This document shows positions 50,627 through 62,455 of a DNA stretch of 64,000 bases, one piece after another. The notes beneath the pieces are model-generated. The model was not told where the DNA came from. It saw only the letters and a list, made by a program, of their open reading frames with translations, and searched no databases. The position numbers and the translations under genes were made by a program. Origin of the DNA: Peronospora farinosa (taxonomy: Eukaryota > Oomycota > Peronosporomycetes > Peronosporales > Peronosporaceae); the NCBI GenBank assembly GCA_947646735.1, contig CANTFK010000182.1:310001-374000 (forward strand), given 5' to 3'. Position 1 is the first letter of the stretch, and every line of letters starts with the position of its first letter.

Positions 50627-51157
50627 TGAATGATAACATCTATAAGAGGGGGAGGTTTTCCCTCTGCTGCGTGCGCTATGGGGGGCAAGCGCAGCGTGCG
50701 AACCGTAAGGGGAGCACCAACCCTGTCACCCCCGGGGGGAGAGGATCGATGACCGCGGTTATCATTCCCTCTTTCCCCAATAGTTCCTGCTATTCTACGT
50801 CAGCCTTCAAGACGCCGATTCGATCGCTGAGCGCGAATCTCGGTCCCACGAAGTGAACTTGCCAAGAACGTGAATTGATCGGCCCCGTCCAGGTGCATCA
50901 GCGGTCGATCGGGACTGATCGGTGTGGTGCCCGGCGCTTGTTGCGATCATTGAGCCACTGTTTACACCTCGGGCTGGATACCCGATTCCACGTGCCCTTT
51001 TCGGAGTGTCCCCCGTGACGCCCGACGTCTCGAGCCAGCAGATTGAGCCAGCGAGGCGAAGAATGACGAAGTCCTGGTAGAAGCACTCCAGATATCTTAC
51101 CAATCCTTAATGTTTGAAATAGACGGTCTGTTCTTCTCTTCTCTGAATGATAACATC
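50627..51157 (+). mobile_element. Short non-LTR-like repeat, copy 2 (5'-truncated)
   Basis: Element 50641-51143 is flanked by a perfect 14-bp direct repeat TGAATGATAACATC (50627-50640; 51144-51157). It matches copy 1 from about 47540 to the 3' side but lacks the first ~105 bp. Long target duplications plus 5' truncation are typical of target-primed reverse transcription. The 3' side carries a pyrimidine-rich extension (GTCTGTTCTTCTCTTCTC). Confidence 0.75.
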
Positions 51158-53100
51158 GATGTGGCAACAGGTTGTTAAATTGCTTAAGGCTGAGCTCCAA
51201 TCTCATGACGCAAATTCTGCTTATAATGATGTTTGGAATCCCAACGTTTTCGTTTTAAATTTCCGTTGGCTTGGACTCGTTGTTACGTCTCGCTTCGGTT
51301 GTGGCGATAGGGTTCATCAAATCGCCAAGTGGCCGAATACTTGAAATCTTGGAACTCAATGAGCGAGTACCAACTTAATTGCTCGGAGAAAGAGCATGAC
51401 GGTACGGCTCGATTGCAGCTGTGTAACGGCTTGAGCTGATATCCAGTGGTTGTTACACCTAATTGTTGGATGCGATGCCGCGATAAGGTTCTCATTCTTA
51501 ACGTGCAAGTAGCGACACTCGAGAAATGAAGATTACGGTGTGTTTCGCAGACATGCGGCTCCAATTTCGTATAATTGAGAGCGTCCTTGTAAACGCATGT
51601 CTGATTCAAAACGACGATAGAAAAAGTCTCGTCGAAGAACTGTAAACATCTTCTGGAAAACCGAATCTAGCTTCAGCTTCGAGTCACCATCGATGTCACG
51701 ATATGACAGATGCGTCATGGAGTTTAGTCAAAGGAAGGAGCTGCAAAAAAGTGTGATTTACATCGTTCACGCAACAGTACGCGAGCAAGATCGATCAGTG
51801 CGTGTGATAAATACTTTATTAAGTTAGTTCCACGGTGAAGCCTTGCTGCATTCGGACCGTACTGCACTGTGGCACTTTTGGCTGTAGATTGTTGTATTCA
51901 ATCAACGTCAGCACTGGAAGATAGCAGCCATAGCTTGCCGCATATTCTTGCGCGTGGATACGCTGCTATGATGCAAATCGCGATGGGAATCGAAGCTTCG
52001 AATTGATCAAACGTGACGAGTTGCTGGTCTGCGATGCTCACGAACTTTCATGTTTATTGAAGCAAATACTTTTTGCAAGCAGTTAGTTTAAGGTTCAGTT
52101 TAGACGCTGTTTAAACAACTTCGTGCCTGTCGTAAAGAGGATCAATAGTTCCTGACAGCGTTTGACGCAAGGTCTTCGGAGAAATGACAAGTGTTGTTGC
52201 TAGAACACACACTTTAATCTCGGAATACTTCTTAATAGAAAGCAGACACATTGCTTTGGTAATCAGTCGACTCGCGACTGTTACGCACCTTATTCAAATG
52301 GCACTTGATCTCAGTAAAAACTTATCGGATACGTGCTGGCTGCAAAGTGTATTTGTCCTTAAGATTTAGTACCCGCATGATATAAATTTAGAATTATCAT
52401 CATATGTAAGATCATGCCCGCAAATTTCTATAACTAGCTGATATTACAGGTTTATATCGTTACATATGAAACTTAGCCATTTATGTTCTACAGACGTTCC
52501 AAATTTAGTTAATAAGTTTAGTAATGCAGCTAAATTTGTACATTATTCGTAAATATATATAATCAAAAATAATGAGAAAATTGTCAAATTAAATATATTT
52601 TTGCAGTCAAATTGAGCAAAAAAATATATCTCAGACTTGTTAAATGCGAATATCCTGTCATAGCGAAGAGTGCATGGTAAGCTTCTTCTCAACCGTACAT
52701 CCAGTTGCCTTCCTTCCACCCATATTGTCTTCAATATCGCCCAAGGTTGCAATTTTCAGTAGTCTTGAATGGTTCTTAAATGTGCGTGATATTCACTGCA
52801 ACTTCCAATCCACCCCAACGGACGTAAAATTCTAATGTGGTAGAAGTTGTGCTTTCGACAATTAATTGCAATTCCTTTTCCGTGCTTCTTTCTCCTATGT
52901 GTGCTTTGTACGCTTATATATACATTATAGGACTAGCACCTCTCCTTCCCAGAGGTCGGCAACTTCCGCCAAGCAAAGCGCGATGAACTCGATCCAAAGT
53001 GTCCACAAAACCGCCCATATCGACTAAAGAAACAGTTTATATGAAAGAAAGAGCATCCGCGGTCACAGTTTCGTGACATCACAGCCGCTGCTGCTGCTAA
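51158..53100. other. Intergenic; no gene recognised
   Basis: Contains a minus-strand frame 51283-51609 and a short frame 51533-51718, neither recognisable. 52380-52640 is very AT-rich. No repeat family was matched. Confidence 0.4.
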
Positions 53101-53640
53101 GCAGCGTACACAGGCGGTTACTGAACTGGACCACCTGATCGGAGGTGATCGTAAGGCATCCACGGCAGATCAGGAAATGGACACTCCTTAAGTTCTTCTA
53201 CGTCTTCGAATCCATCCAAGGGTACAGCTCTAGCGGTGGCTCAATCTCAAGTGGCGGTCGCACAACGTACAGTCGAGCTACTGACTTCAACTACCGCAGA
53301 GAAGAAGATCAATGCCGACAATAAAAAAAGCTTGCTACTTCGAGGCTCACGCTCATGCGCTAGAATTGGATATTGATCGTGAAGGTACAGGTCTCGACTT
53401 TATTACTGCTCTCGACGATGCAAATAAAGTTTTGCCTACGTTGAAGTACGATTGTCGCACCGCTGGTGCAGCGGCTAAACGAGCGAAGACAGCAGCAGTG
53501 AATGCCACGAACAAATTACAAAATTGACACGCCGCTTGGCAAAGATTACACCGAAAGAGAAGCCCGAGATCGAGGTTGCGGTCAAGCGCATGGTCGCACG
53601 GCCGAGCGAGATGCCTGCTGCGACGGCAGAAAAGATTAGG
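53060..53640 (+). pseudogene. Unrecognised broken coding region
   Basis: The plus strand has a helix-rich, Ala/Lys/Thr-rich reading frame in two phases. Around 53080-53300 it reads AAAAAKQRTQAVTELDHLIG, and 53312-53527 contains DFITALDDANKVLPTLKYD and TAGAAAKRAKTAAVNATNKL. It runs into RRLAKITPKEKPEIEVAVKR before the Gyp-A2 boundary at about 53645. Coiled-coil-like content suggests a gag or structural protein, but no family is evident. A stop and a frame change mark it as broken. Confidence 0.35.
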
Positions 53641-53644
53641 GAGA

Positions 53645-54300
53645 GGTATCGATACCCATTTATATAATTTGGGCCACCAATAACTTTGGCATACTGCACC
53701 ATAGGTCTTTTACGACCCGAATGACCCCCGATGGCGGTGTCATGTACCTCATAGAGGATACGATGCTTCAGCTTCTCGTCGTGAGGAACCACAATACGCG
53801 GAGGATCCGCCACATCTGTACAATAGTACAGCAGCCTCTGTATCGATAGAATATCGATGGATGCTCGCACGTAATCGTGCCGACAATTTAATGTCCGAGT
53901 CTTTAAACTCCTCACTGCCAAGAGCATGTAGCAACGCTATACAGTGATCATCATTAGCATACGCCGTACGAATGAGATCGGTGATAGAAGACGACAACGT
54001 CATAACATGAGCAAGCTCATACTTCAGGTCTGCGTGACAACGCATCAGCCAAAGCATTTTGCTTGCCCGGCTAATATTTCACCTCGAAGTTATATTTGGA
54101 AAAGAATGACAGCCATCTGGCCATTCTCTGCGAGAGATGCGGCGACTGAGTCGCAGTGCGTAACGACGCATGATCGGTATAGATCACAAAAGGCTTCGAG
54201 CCCAGCAGATGAACTCTGAATTTGACTAGAGCATACTTCATTGCGAGTAGCTCTTTGTCATGAACCGAATAGCTTTTCTCTGCAGCTTTCAGCTAACGAG
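53645..54300 (-). pseudogene. Gyp-A2 integrase zinc-finger region and RNase H end
   Basis: Frames 53475-53927 (ends in YEVHDTAIGGHSG and KVIGGPNYINGY) and 53749-54057 (DLIRTAYANDDHCIALLHAL) correspond to the H-x-H part of the integrase zinc finger. Sequence to about 54300 is the RNase H end in broken frames. The element is cut before the C-x-C half. Confidence 0.75.
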
Positions 54301-55430
54301 ATTTAAAAGCGATCACACGCTCACGGCCTTCATCATCTGTTTGTAACAGAGCACTGCCAATGGCAAAATCCGACGAGTCACATACGACGCTAAACGGTCG
54401 GTCAGGGTCTGGTAAACCAAAATAGGAGCATGAAGAAGGCTTGCCTTCACTGCTTGAAAAGCATCCTCATACAACACCATTCTACATCCTTTTTAAGGAG
54501 ATTGGATAATGGCCGAGCCATATCAGCGTAATTCTCGCTGTATTTGTGTAATAATTGGCAAGGCCAAGCCATTTACGCAAGTCCTTCTGATACTGTGGAA
54601 TCGGCCAATCGACTATGGCTTTGACCTTAGCGGGATCCGCTCTTAGGCCTCGCTTCCCAATGGAGCGCTCTATAAATGGAAATTCTTCGGCCCTGAAGAT
54701 GCTTTTAGATGCATTAGCATATAGCTTATTAGTGTGCATGCACTAGAGAACAGCTCGTAAATGAACAATATGGTTATCGGCATCCAACCGCCCATGTTCA
54801 GCTCGACTACGGGTAAAAATGTCTTCAAAGTACGTCTGTGCATAATTTCGTTGGGGTCAAAACAATTGCGTCACCAAACGGTAAAACGTACCCGGAGCAT
54901 TCGATAGCCCCTGGGAAATCACCAACCACTCCTAGAACATACCTCTCGGAGTACTAACAGCAGTAAGCGGAATATCGCTAGCTCGCATAAGCAATTAATA
55001 ATAACCATCGACTAAGTCGAGCACACTGTACATGATACATCCGACCATATTGTTCTAAATTAACATCCTTTCTGGGTATTGGCGTCTGCGCAGGGCATTG
55101 AACTTATTATAAGCATGAACGATATGCCATTTAACATTCGGTTTCTTAACACAGAAGGTGGGTGTCGAGTGCGGAGATTTGCTCTCGCGCACCATGCCCG
55201 CCGCTTGCTTTGCACAAAAGAACTCGTCAATGACGTCACACGGTTCTTTGGGTAAAGGCCACTGCCGTCTTACGCAGTATTTGGTTTCAGGAACCAAGTC
55301 AATCTCATGACGCACACCCCTATCAGGGGGTAGAACCGACGGTAGATCATAGCACACCACGTCCTAAAAATCCTTAACTAAAAGATAGTAGGTATCTGAA
55401 GGTTTCTTCAAGATAGATGATCCACTACTT
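54300..55430 (-). pseudogene. Gyp-A2 reverse transcriptase
   Basis: RT start at 55055-55360 (LPPDRGVRHEIDLVPETKY, RQWPLPKEPCDVIDEFF, HSTPTFCVKKPNVKWHIVHA), motif A VLDLVDGYY near 55000-55030 with Asp present, then a stop (TAA). Motif C at about 54800-54845 reads TYFEDIFT, with Glu for the first Asp of YxDD. Frame 54482-54739 is the connection (KAIVDWPIPQYQKDLRKWLG). Broken by several frameshifts. Confidence 0.8.
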
Positions 55431-55433
55431 GCA

Positions 55434-56570
55434 CTAAGTGCCGCCTTTTTTTTCAAGGACCGTCTCATCGAAAAGCGAGGATGAGTTCAACTCGAGTTCA
55501 GATCGAATGACCACCATATCGGATAGATCACCAGCCTTTATGGCCTGATGAAATTCATCCACAGACATTTCGTCTAGCTCTAAAAGAGCATTTAATGATG
55601 GGAGAGCCTCAAGGTCAACCTCACCATCTACATCACCTGTCACTCCGTTGACCAGGGTCACTGACATCACCACGTGATAAAACAGACGTCTTGCGTCTCG
55701 CAGCCGCCATCTGGCGACGCTGCCGTCTCATTGACGAGATCGTAAATTTTGAAGTACTAGGGATGTCATCATCTCTAAGGTCGATAGATTTCTTGACCTT
55801 AACCTGCTCTATACGAGAGCTGATGTCATTAACAACATCCAGTGAGTCACTATCGCAGGTGAAAGTACTAACAAGGTCATCGACCTTCACTTGCTCTATA
55901 CGAGAGCCGATGTCATTACCGACATCCAGTAAATCGCATTTAGAGCCAATATCACTAACAAGGTCATCGACCTTAACTTGCTCTATACGAAAGCCGATGT
56001 CATCACCGACATCCAGTGTCTCAATGTTACTATGAGTTTCACTCAACGGAGTACGTGCCGTTCTACTCTGTGTCACTGAGTTCTGCTCGGCACTATTATT
56101 GTTGACATTGGAATTTATCAACTCAGACACTCCAATGTCCAGCACGCTAATTGACTCAGTTATTGGCTCGCGCCAATAGCACTTTTGTTTCCTAGAGAAG
56201 GTGGGTTCATGACTCTCCAAAGCTTCGCTAGGAACATTGCGCATTGCGCCTAAAGTTTTGGATCTCCAATCGATCCACGGCTCATGACGTTCCAGCCAGG
56301 CCATACAGAGAATGAGATCATATCTCGAGTCCAAATCTAGGACAAGACAGCGTTCAACGCAATTGAAGTCTAAGAACTTCACACCTAAGTTCAACGGAAC
56401 TTTAGGAACGGTGACACGTACATCTGTTGCGAGTCGCACGGTTATACTGTCACCCCTTTTCGCTTTTAGCGCCACAGCATACAGCTGACTTCCTCCAAGG
56501 GAACGACACTAGACATAATTAACCGACGCCCCTGAGTCAATCAGAATTGACCATAGCTTCTAAAAACCCT
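55434..56570 (-). pseudogene. Gyp-A2 protease and repetitive linker
   Basis: The active-site block IDSGASVNYV (Asp present) is at about 56540-56560, before a stop. Frame 55633-56475 continues with GVKFLDFNCVERCLVLDLDS, YDLILCMAWLERHEPWIDW, the C-half of the protease (Cys for Gly in the LILG block). A long acidic linker contains an 87-bp in-frame tandem repeat, then a basic end. Frame 55434-55673 gives the rest of the linker, stopping after a run of eight A (minus strand). Confidence 0.82.
55795..56020 (-). repeat. 87-bp in-frame tandem repeat in Gyp-A2 linker
   Basis: Three units begin at 55795, 55882 and 55969 (plus-strand coordinates of the same base), the last partial. Each encodes a 29-residue block containing DIGSRIEQVKVDDLVS or a variant. 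The exact multiple of three keeps the frame. Confidence 0.9.
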
Positions 56571-57126
56571 TAGCGGTTGCCGAAACAACCAACAAGCCTG
56601 GCTTGTATTCCTGTTCCATGGAAGCATCTACAGAACCACCTGAGTCTAAGCCCTGTTTGCCTTTACCTCCTAGAGGTTCAACAGAATTTAGTTCTTTCCC
56701 AATAGGTCGCCCCGCGCCTACTGGGAGCTGACGTTTCCCCTTCCGTGCTCGCCTTTTGGTTAGGAGCAGGGTTACATCTCTGCCTATCTTAACGTTATTT
56801 TCGCAACGGACAGCTAGGGCGGAGGTGCGTAGTGATTCCGCACATGTAACATCTACGGATGTTGCCTTGCTGCTCAGCAGCTTGAATCTCAGCTTCTTCA
56901 GCATGGCTGAGGTCCATGGGTTCCGCCCTGTTAGAGGCATTTAAATTATACCATGGCAGACCATAGCGAGCAGATTTAAAATGAACTCAGCGTTAAACGA
57001 TATGCTGCTTTCCTCTTCTAAAGTCGAAGGCTGGAAACGAAAAATCTCTGTCCTGGCGATTCCAGTTCGAAGTCCTTCCATAAAAATGGTTACTCTGACT
57101 TCCTCTGCCAGAGGTTCCTGCTGCAT
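56560..57126 (-). pseudogene. Gyp-A2 gag C-terminus with zinc knuckle
   Basis: Around 56820-56870 the minus strand encodes RRCYMCGITTHLRPSCPLRK (CX2CX4HX4C) in a frame different from the open 126-codon frame at 56560-56940. The gag-end frame at 56941-57126 has EEVRVTIFMEGLRTGIAR. gag N-terminal sequence runs in broken pieces to the primer-binding site at 57694. Confidence 0.75.
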
Positions 57127-57683
57127 AGCGGCAATGATAGTTCGCAGCTCTTAGACATAGTTCGAAAATTCTTTCATACCCTGTCGGGTAGCTAAGAAGC
57201 GTGAGCGCACATGATAAGCTGAATTAGGCGGCGCAAACACGCAAGTTCATTGTTTTTTAAGCATCTCTCATGTGGAAAATGCGGTATTTACAGAGACATC
57301 GATCGTTAGAGCCCATTCTCTACCTTTGTCACCGAGCTTAGAAATGGCCAGGCCAACTCGTTGCTTATCTGACACAAGCATGACGGCACCATTGCCATTC
57401 AGCTTCTCGGATCCAGAAGAGAAGATTTTCTCCCTCCTTCCCCTCAAAGGTCTTTACGTTTAAAAGAGTGAGCGAGCCTTTGGCTCTGCATCGGGCACAG
57501 GTACCGGGATGTACTGCGTAGGCGCAGCTGACGCTGCCTGGTCGTGGACCTGCCCGAGTAGCTTTGCCTCATAACGCAGATAATTTATCTAGTGCGAGTC
57601 GTTGCGCATCAGAGAGGTGATTTTGATTCTCCATCCTCACAGAGGGTCAGTCTTTAACGACTCATGTGTAGGATTGACTACGA

Positions 57684-57694
57684 GTGCTACCAAG
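57684..57694 (-). other. Gyp-A2 primer-binding site
   Basis: On the minus strand CTTGGTAGCAC follows the LTR end, identical to Gyp-A1 over 11 bases. Confidence 0.55.
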
Positions 57695-58022
57695 TGTAGC
57701 GGAGCTGCACAGCTCTTTAGCCAGAGGAAGACTTTAGGCTGAAAGCCTCTTAGTTCTAGAGAACTAAATCAAGTTGACGGCTAAAAGAAACTTAGTTTTA
57801 ACGAATTAATTAAACGACTTAAAGTCACCCTGTTCTAAGGAACGAGGAAAGAGACTTTTAGTCTACAAGCAATAAGCTAAGGTTCAGAGAATTAACGCAC
57901 AGAGTGCAAGAACAAGATAGAATCTTAGAGGTTCATAGAACCAACGCACGAAGTGCACAAGAGAACAAGTCAGAACGACTTGCGATCTTAAACTCAAAAG
58001 GAGAACTGATTTTATATATGCA
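57695..58022 (-). repeat. Gyp-A2 5' LTR, inner part
   Basis: The inverse of the Gyp-A1 LTR from about 20059 to 20389, more diverged than the Gyp-A1 pair is from itself. The outer ~310 bp are missing because LINE-1 adjoins at 58022. Confidence 0.85.
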
Positions 58023-58066
58023 TTTAAATTTTAGGTTGTTCAGATCGTCTATTTACATGGTGTTAA

Positions 58067-61000
58067 CTATGTGCAAGATCTCTGGAAAGTCCTGAGCCAG
58101 GATGTCAACGCCGGTTGGCCCGACTGTAAATCATGGCTGGTCACCGTTGAAAGCGGTGGCCCTCTAGGTTCGCGCTCGAGCAACTCGATGCATGCATATA
58201 GCAAAGCACCCGTTGTGGCGGACGCAACTTTTTGATGCTCTCTCTTCGCGATCGCTCGGAGCTGACAAAGGCACGAAGCCCAAAAACTGGCTATGCTGCT
58301 GGGAAGGTGGAGCGGGACTGCCTTGTAGACAGCGTCATTTCTGTCGACCCATAGCCGTGTGTGACATATCGTTGCCAAGACGTGCCAAATTCGCGTCCAG
58401 ACACGTTCGGCTGCATCCGTGTCATCCTGAAATCGGTCCGCTAGACTTTGTATACGGTGCTCGGGTATGCTGTAAACCCTTCGGCTTGCACAGGCCACCA
58501 CAAAGTGTTTGGTCGCTTGGCGGGTAACTTGTTGCCCAGTCCAGTGACCAATAAGTTTGCCCCATAGCGCTGCAGCGCAGTCACAGTCCCAAAACAGATG
58601 ACCAATGGTCTCCTCACTGCCGCTGCAGGCCGGTGCCTTTCTGCAACTATTATTTTCGTACCTCGTAGCGTGATACAGATTTAATTGTCTGGTCGCCACC
58701 CTGTACCCTGTCCAGACTTGATACGGTGTGAGTCCATTACTATGATCCCACACTTGCCTCGGCGTTTGCCGGAGCGCTGCGCATTGCCATTCATCCGTCG
58801 TTGCAGATTTGGACAGTCGATCAATGAGAACGGAAAGTTGGCGAGCGAGAACCTTTTTATGGAACCGAAAAGCTTGCTTGCCTAAGGCCTTTGTAACGAA
58901 GTGATTAGACGTTGTGGTCGGCACAGACCAAGGAAACCGATGCAGCTGCGGGTGCGCTTCGAATACCAGACCCCAAGTTCTAATCTCACGACAGAGCGCC
59001 TGGCGTTCCGATGGCGAACCGACAGTGAGCTCCGGCAGGAAGCCGTGACAAAATCAGTGTAACCCATCATCAGCTTGGTGCAGAGTGACAGGCCGAGTTT
59101 GGCCGTGCTTGATATCCGTCGAGTGACCTTCGATAAGGCCTGCTCCGAGAAGCTTCCAGCGAAAACTGCGGAGACATGGTGGTGCCTGTCGTAGGCGTAG
59201 TGGCGGTGCCGCGTGCAACTCTGACCCGATAGATAAGTCCGGGGATGAAAGCAAGATGGCTGTTGCCCACCGACGGAGTTTTGCGTTGGAATGAGGGCCG
59301 GGTTGGTCCTGAGGGATTGGTATTCGTAAAACGAATTCCGCTGGCCCCGTACGCCGGATGTGTAGTTGTTCGAGGGTGCAGTCCTCGATCCTGTTATAAG
59401 TAGTCCTGGCCAGCATGTTGCCTCCCTGGTCCCGAATCCATGGGTTCGCACTCCAGTTAAAAGTGGCCCAGAATCGCTGAATTTCCTCCGGCATATCATC
59501 ATACCCCAGCAGCCGTATGGGGAAAGGGTCAATGAATGACAGTACCAATTCGTCCCCCTCCCACCAGCTAATGGCTCGGTCAAGTAAGGCCGAGGAGTGG
59601 GCGTGCCTCCACGCGGTCACCTGGTCCTGTTGGTCTGTTGTTGGGGAGAGCCGTTCTCCCAGCTCCTGCCTCAGCTCATGGCCTGGCGAACCTGCCCAGT
59701 TAAACGATGCCCGTAGTTTAGCCTGAGCCGGAGTCACTATTGTCGCGGCCGGTCCTTGATTGTTCCGGAAAGTCCACATTCGCCATGCAGTATAGTATTT
59801 ATCCGGCTTCTGAGTAAGCCAAGCAAACGCGTGCTTTGTGCGTTGAGTTTTGACCGCTACCGAAACAGCCGCTAGTCCGATGCCTCCCGCTTGTTTTGGC
59901 GTCACAAGTAGTCCAGGATTAACCTTGTGGCGACTGCTTTCTGTCGTCGTCGCGTGCGCCCACAGGAATTGCTTGTATAGATTGTGCAGTTCTTTTTCCG
60001 CCCACCGAGGTAATTCAAAAACTATCGCGGTAAATAATAATGAGGGAAGCACGATGGAGTTGAGGATTAACACACGATTCTCCACGCTCGTTGCTACTCG
60101 TGTCGCTGTGAGAAGCCTCCTTTGAATTTTCCGGATCCGCTGGGCCCAGTTCTTGTTCACTAACTCCCCCGTTCCAACCTCATAGCCCAAGTATCGAGTT
60201 GTTGCGCCCGCGGGGACGACCGTCATTCCCTCGTACCTCTCCAGCATGACAGATCTATTCAGAAATATCAGCTGACTCTTTGCAGGTTGAACCTGTAGGC
60301 CAGCAAGAGCGCCAAATGCTCGCACAACATGTAACGCGTGGGGTATTTGCTCCGCTGTCTCGAGAAATAGGGTGGTGTCATCCACAAATGCTGAGTAAAG
60401 GTGGGTCTGCCCGGGCTGGCCGGGCACTTGTAGCCCTTTAAGGTTGGGGTCTTGCAGAAGTGCTAGGCCGAGAACCTCAACTGCTAGCAAAAATAAAAGA
60501 GGTGCTAACGGGCATCCTTGCCGAATCCCTGACCGAACCTGTAGAGGTGTGAAATAACAACCATTTACGACGAAGCTGGCTGTCGTGCCGGTGTGAATAC
60601 GTCGAATGAGGTCGATGAATCGCTCGTCAAAGCTGAACTGACGTAGAGTCGCGTACAGAAAGTCCCGGTCCACGGTATCATAAGCCTTCTTGAAATACAG
60701 CAGCAAAATACACCGACTGAGTGCTGTCGGCACCTCCTCTTGCTCCATTGCAGTCGACAGTTGAGCCATCATCATCATAACTGGTTTGGACATTTTGCGC
60801 CCGCGCACAAAGCCTTGTTGGGAGTCGCTGATGGCCCGGGGTAACGATAGCTGTAATCTCGTTGCCAGTACCTTGGCAAACACCTTGTAGCTGGTTTGCA
60901 GTAAGGAGATCGGACGATAATCCATCGCGTCGTCCGAGTCTCCTTTTTTTCGCAGCGGGATTATTAGCGCCTCGAGAAACGAGGGAGGTAAATCCGCCCC

Positions 61001-62455
61001 ATTGAGGATTTCATTGCTGATGCTGACTAGAGCTGGTACCAGCAGCGCTGACGTATCTTTATAGAAATCGTTGTTTAAACCATCCTGGCCGGCCGCTTTG
61101 TGCCGACTCAATCCTCGAATGGCTGAAAGCACCTCAGTCTCTGTAATCGGCTGTAATAATCGTTCATTGTCGTGATCCGTTAATTGCTGCTCCTTCGGGA
61201 TCGTCACCAAATTCTTTAGAGCTGCAGGTAGTTCTTCAAGAGCTGTGGTACGGTGGCTGGAGCTGAGCACTGGTGCCCATTCAGAGGCAAACTTATCCGC
61301 AATGGACATGTGTCGCCCAAAAGCCTCCCCATGTCGCGCTCGCACCGATGTTACCAGTTGGTTGCGTTCCCAATTGGCGACACGCTTGTAAGACCATTTC
61401 AACCGCTCCGCCGAACGCTCCAAATTTTCGCCCATTCGGAGGAGATGCTTCTCTCGCATTTCTTCCATGTTAGCAGAAATCCACTGACGACGCATCAGAA
61501 ATTGTCGTCTGTTTCGCCGCCGAATTTTGCTAATAAATCGCTTACGCCTCTGCTGTTCTCGTCGAGTAACAGCCCGTATGCAATTAATGCACTCATTAAT
61601 ATCCGCATCCCATGACTGCACTGACGGCGTGCGTCCAACCGCCGCACTATCCATTTCGCGCAACAAATCCGCCAGAACGCGGTCTGGTTGATGAGCTTTT
61701 ATGGGATACGCAGGTTGACGTCGCCTAGGAGGTTTCAAAGCGGACTGCGCGTTCCTTAAATGTAATTCCACTTGCTGATGGTCCGAGTATAGGGGAGGTG
61801 GTGTTGAGGATACCCAGATGACCTGTGGCGCCCAGTCATGGGGCACGTAAATCCGGTCGATTCTGCTGGCCTTTTCGTTGTTCCAATAAGTAAAATGATC
61901 CGTCGTATCCGCAGACTCATCGTCCTCTGCATGATCTCTTAAAAGCCGGGCATCACTGAGCCCCGTCGCCTGCAGCAGTCCTTCTAATGCTGGACTTTCC
62001 GGTCTGCTGGCCGAGCGTTGCCCCAGTCGATCTAATTGGGGACTTTGCACGCTATTAAAATCTCCTAGTAGAACAGTGGTGCCCACAGGCATATTCCATT
62101 CCAGTAAGCCCGTAAAGAAATCTTCGCGCTCAGCCCGAATGTTAGGCGAGTATACATTGAGGATGGTCATGTCCTGTATTTTTACTCCGATGGCTCGCGG
62201 ATTCCAGCGATGTTCATTCCACGTAGTGGCATCAGAAGCAGCCTGGGGCGTGAGTAAAATAGCGACACCCGCAGCCTTGGATGCGCCTATGCTCCAGAAC
62301 GACATTGGGGCCTGAGTGACGTCCACATGTTTTCCCCATAGACGTTTCCACTCCATTTGTAAGTCAGAAACTTCCGCCGCGGTCGTGACGTGGGTTTCTT
62401 GAATGCACCACGCGATAGGACGTCGGTGGATCGGAGTTTTCCGCCAAGCCTCCAT
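58067..62455 (-). pseudogene. LINE-1 ORF2: endonuclease, reverse transcriptase, zinc-binding C-terminus
   Basis: 1133 codons open from ATG 62455 to a TGA at 59054-59056, then about 328 more codons in the same frame to 58067. Endonuclease (to about residue 220): QETHVTTAAEV, LLGDFNSVQ, SRIDRIYVPHDW and SDHQQVEL, with the expected catalytic residues. RT (about 420-740): KKGDSDDAMDYRPISLLQTS, SQQGFVRGRKM, motif A LLYFKKAYDTVDRDFL, RSGIRQGCPLAPLLF, motif C FVDDTTLF. In motif A the catalytic Asp position is Tyr (TAT for GAT). After the TGA come YQVWTGYRVATRQLNLYHA, CSGSEETIGHLFWDCDC (zinc-binding) and VWTRIWHVLATICHTRLWV. The frame is open upstream to about 62590 without another ATG (ITQNVLGFKQDTRKLW), so the endonuclease start may lie before the chosen Met. 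Confidence 0.9.

Larger units (their letters stand above)
53645..58022 (-). mobile_element. Ty3/Gypsy element (Gyp-A2), 5' two thirds, interrupted by a LINE
   Basis: Minus strand. Same family as Gyp-A1: the LTR at 57695-58022 is the inverse of 19749-20389, the primer-binding site matches, and RT and protease are homologous. Order: LTR, gag, zinc knuckle, protease, RT, RNase H, integrase zinc finger. It stops at about 53645, inside integrase. The outer part of its LTR is cut off at 58022, where LINE-1 begins. Confidence 0.85.

Noticed and set aside
47712..51103. 98-codon minus-strand frame present in both short repeat copies
   Set aside because: The copies are too similar for frame conservation to mean anything, and no start context or domain supports it.
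47540..51126. The two short repeats as LTRs of one element carrying the expansin genes
   Set aside because: Each copy has its own long direct repeats, they lack TG/CA ends, and the genes between are host-like and on the opposite strand.
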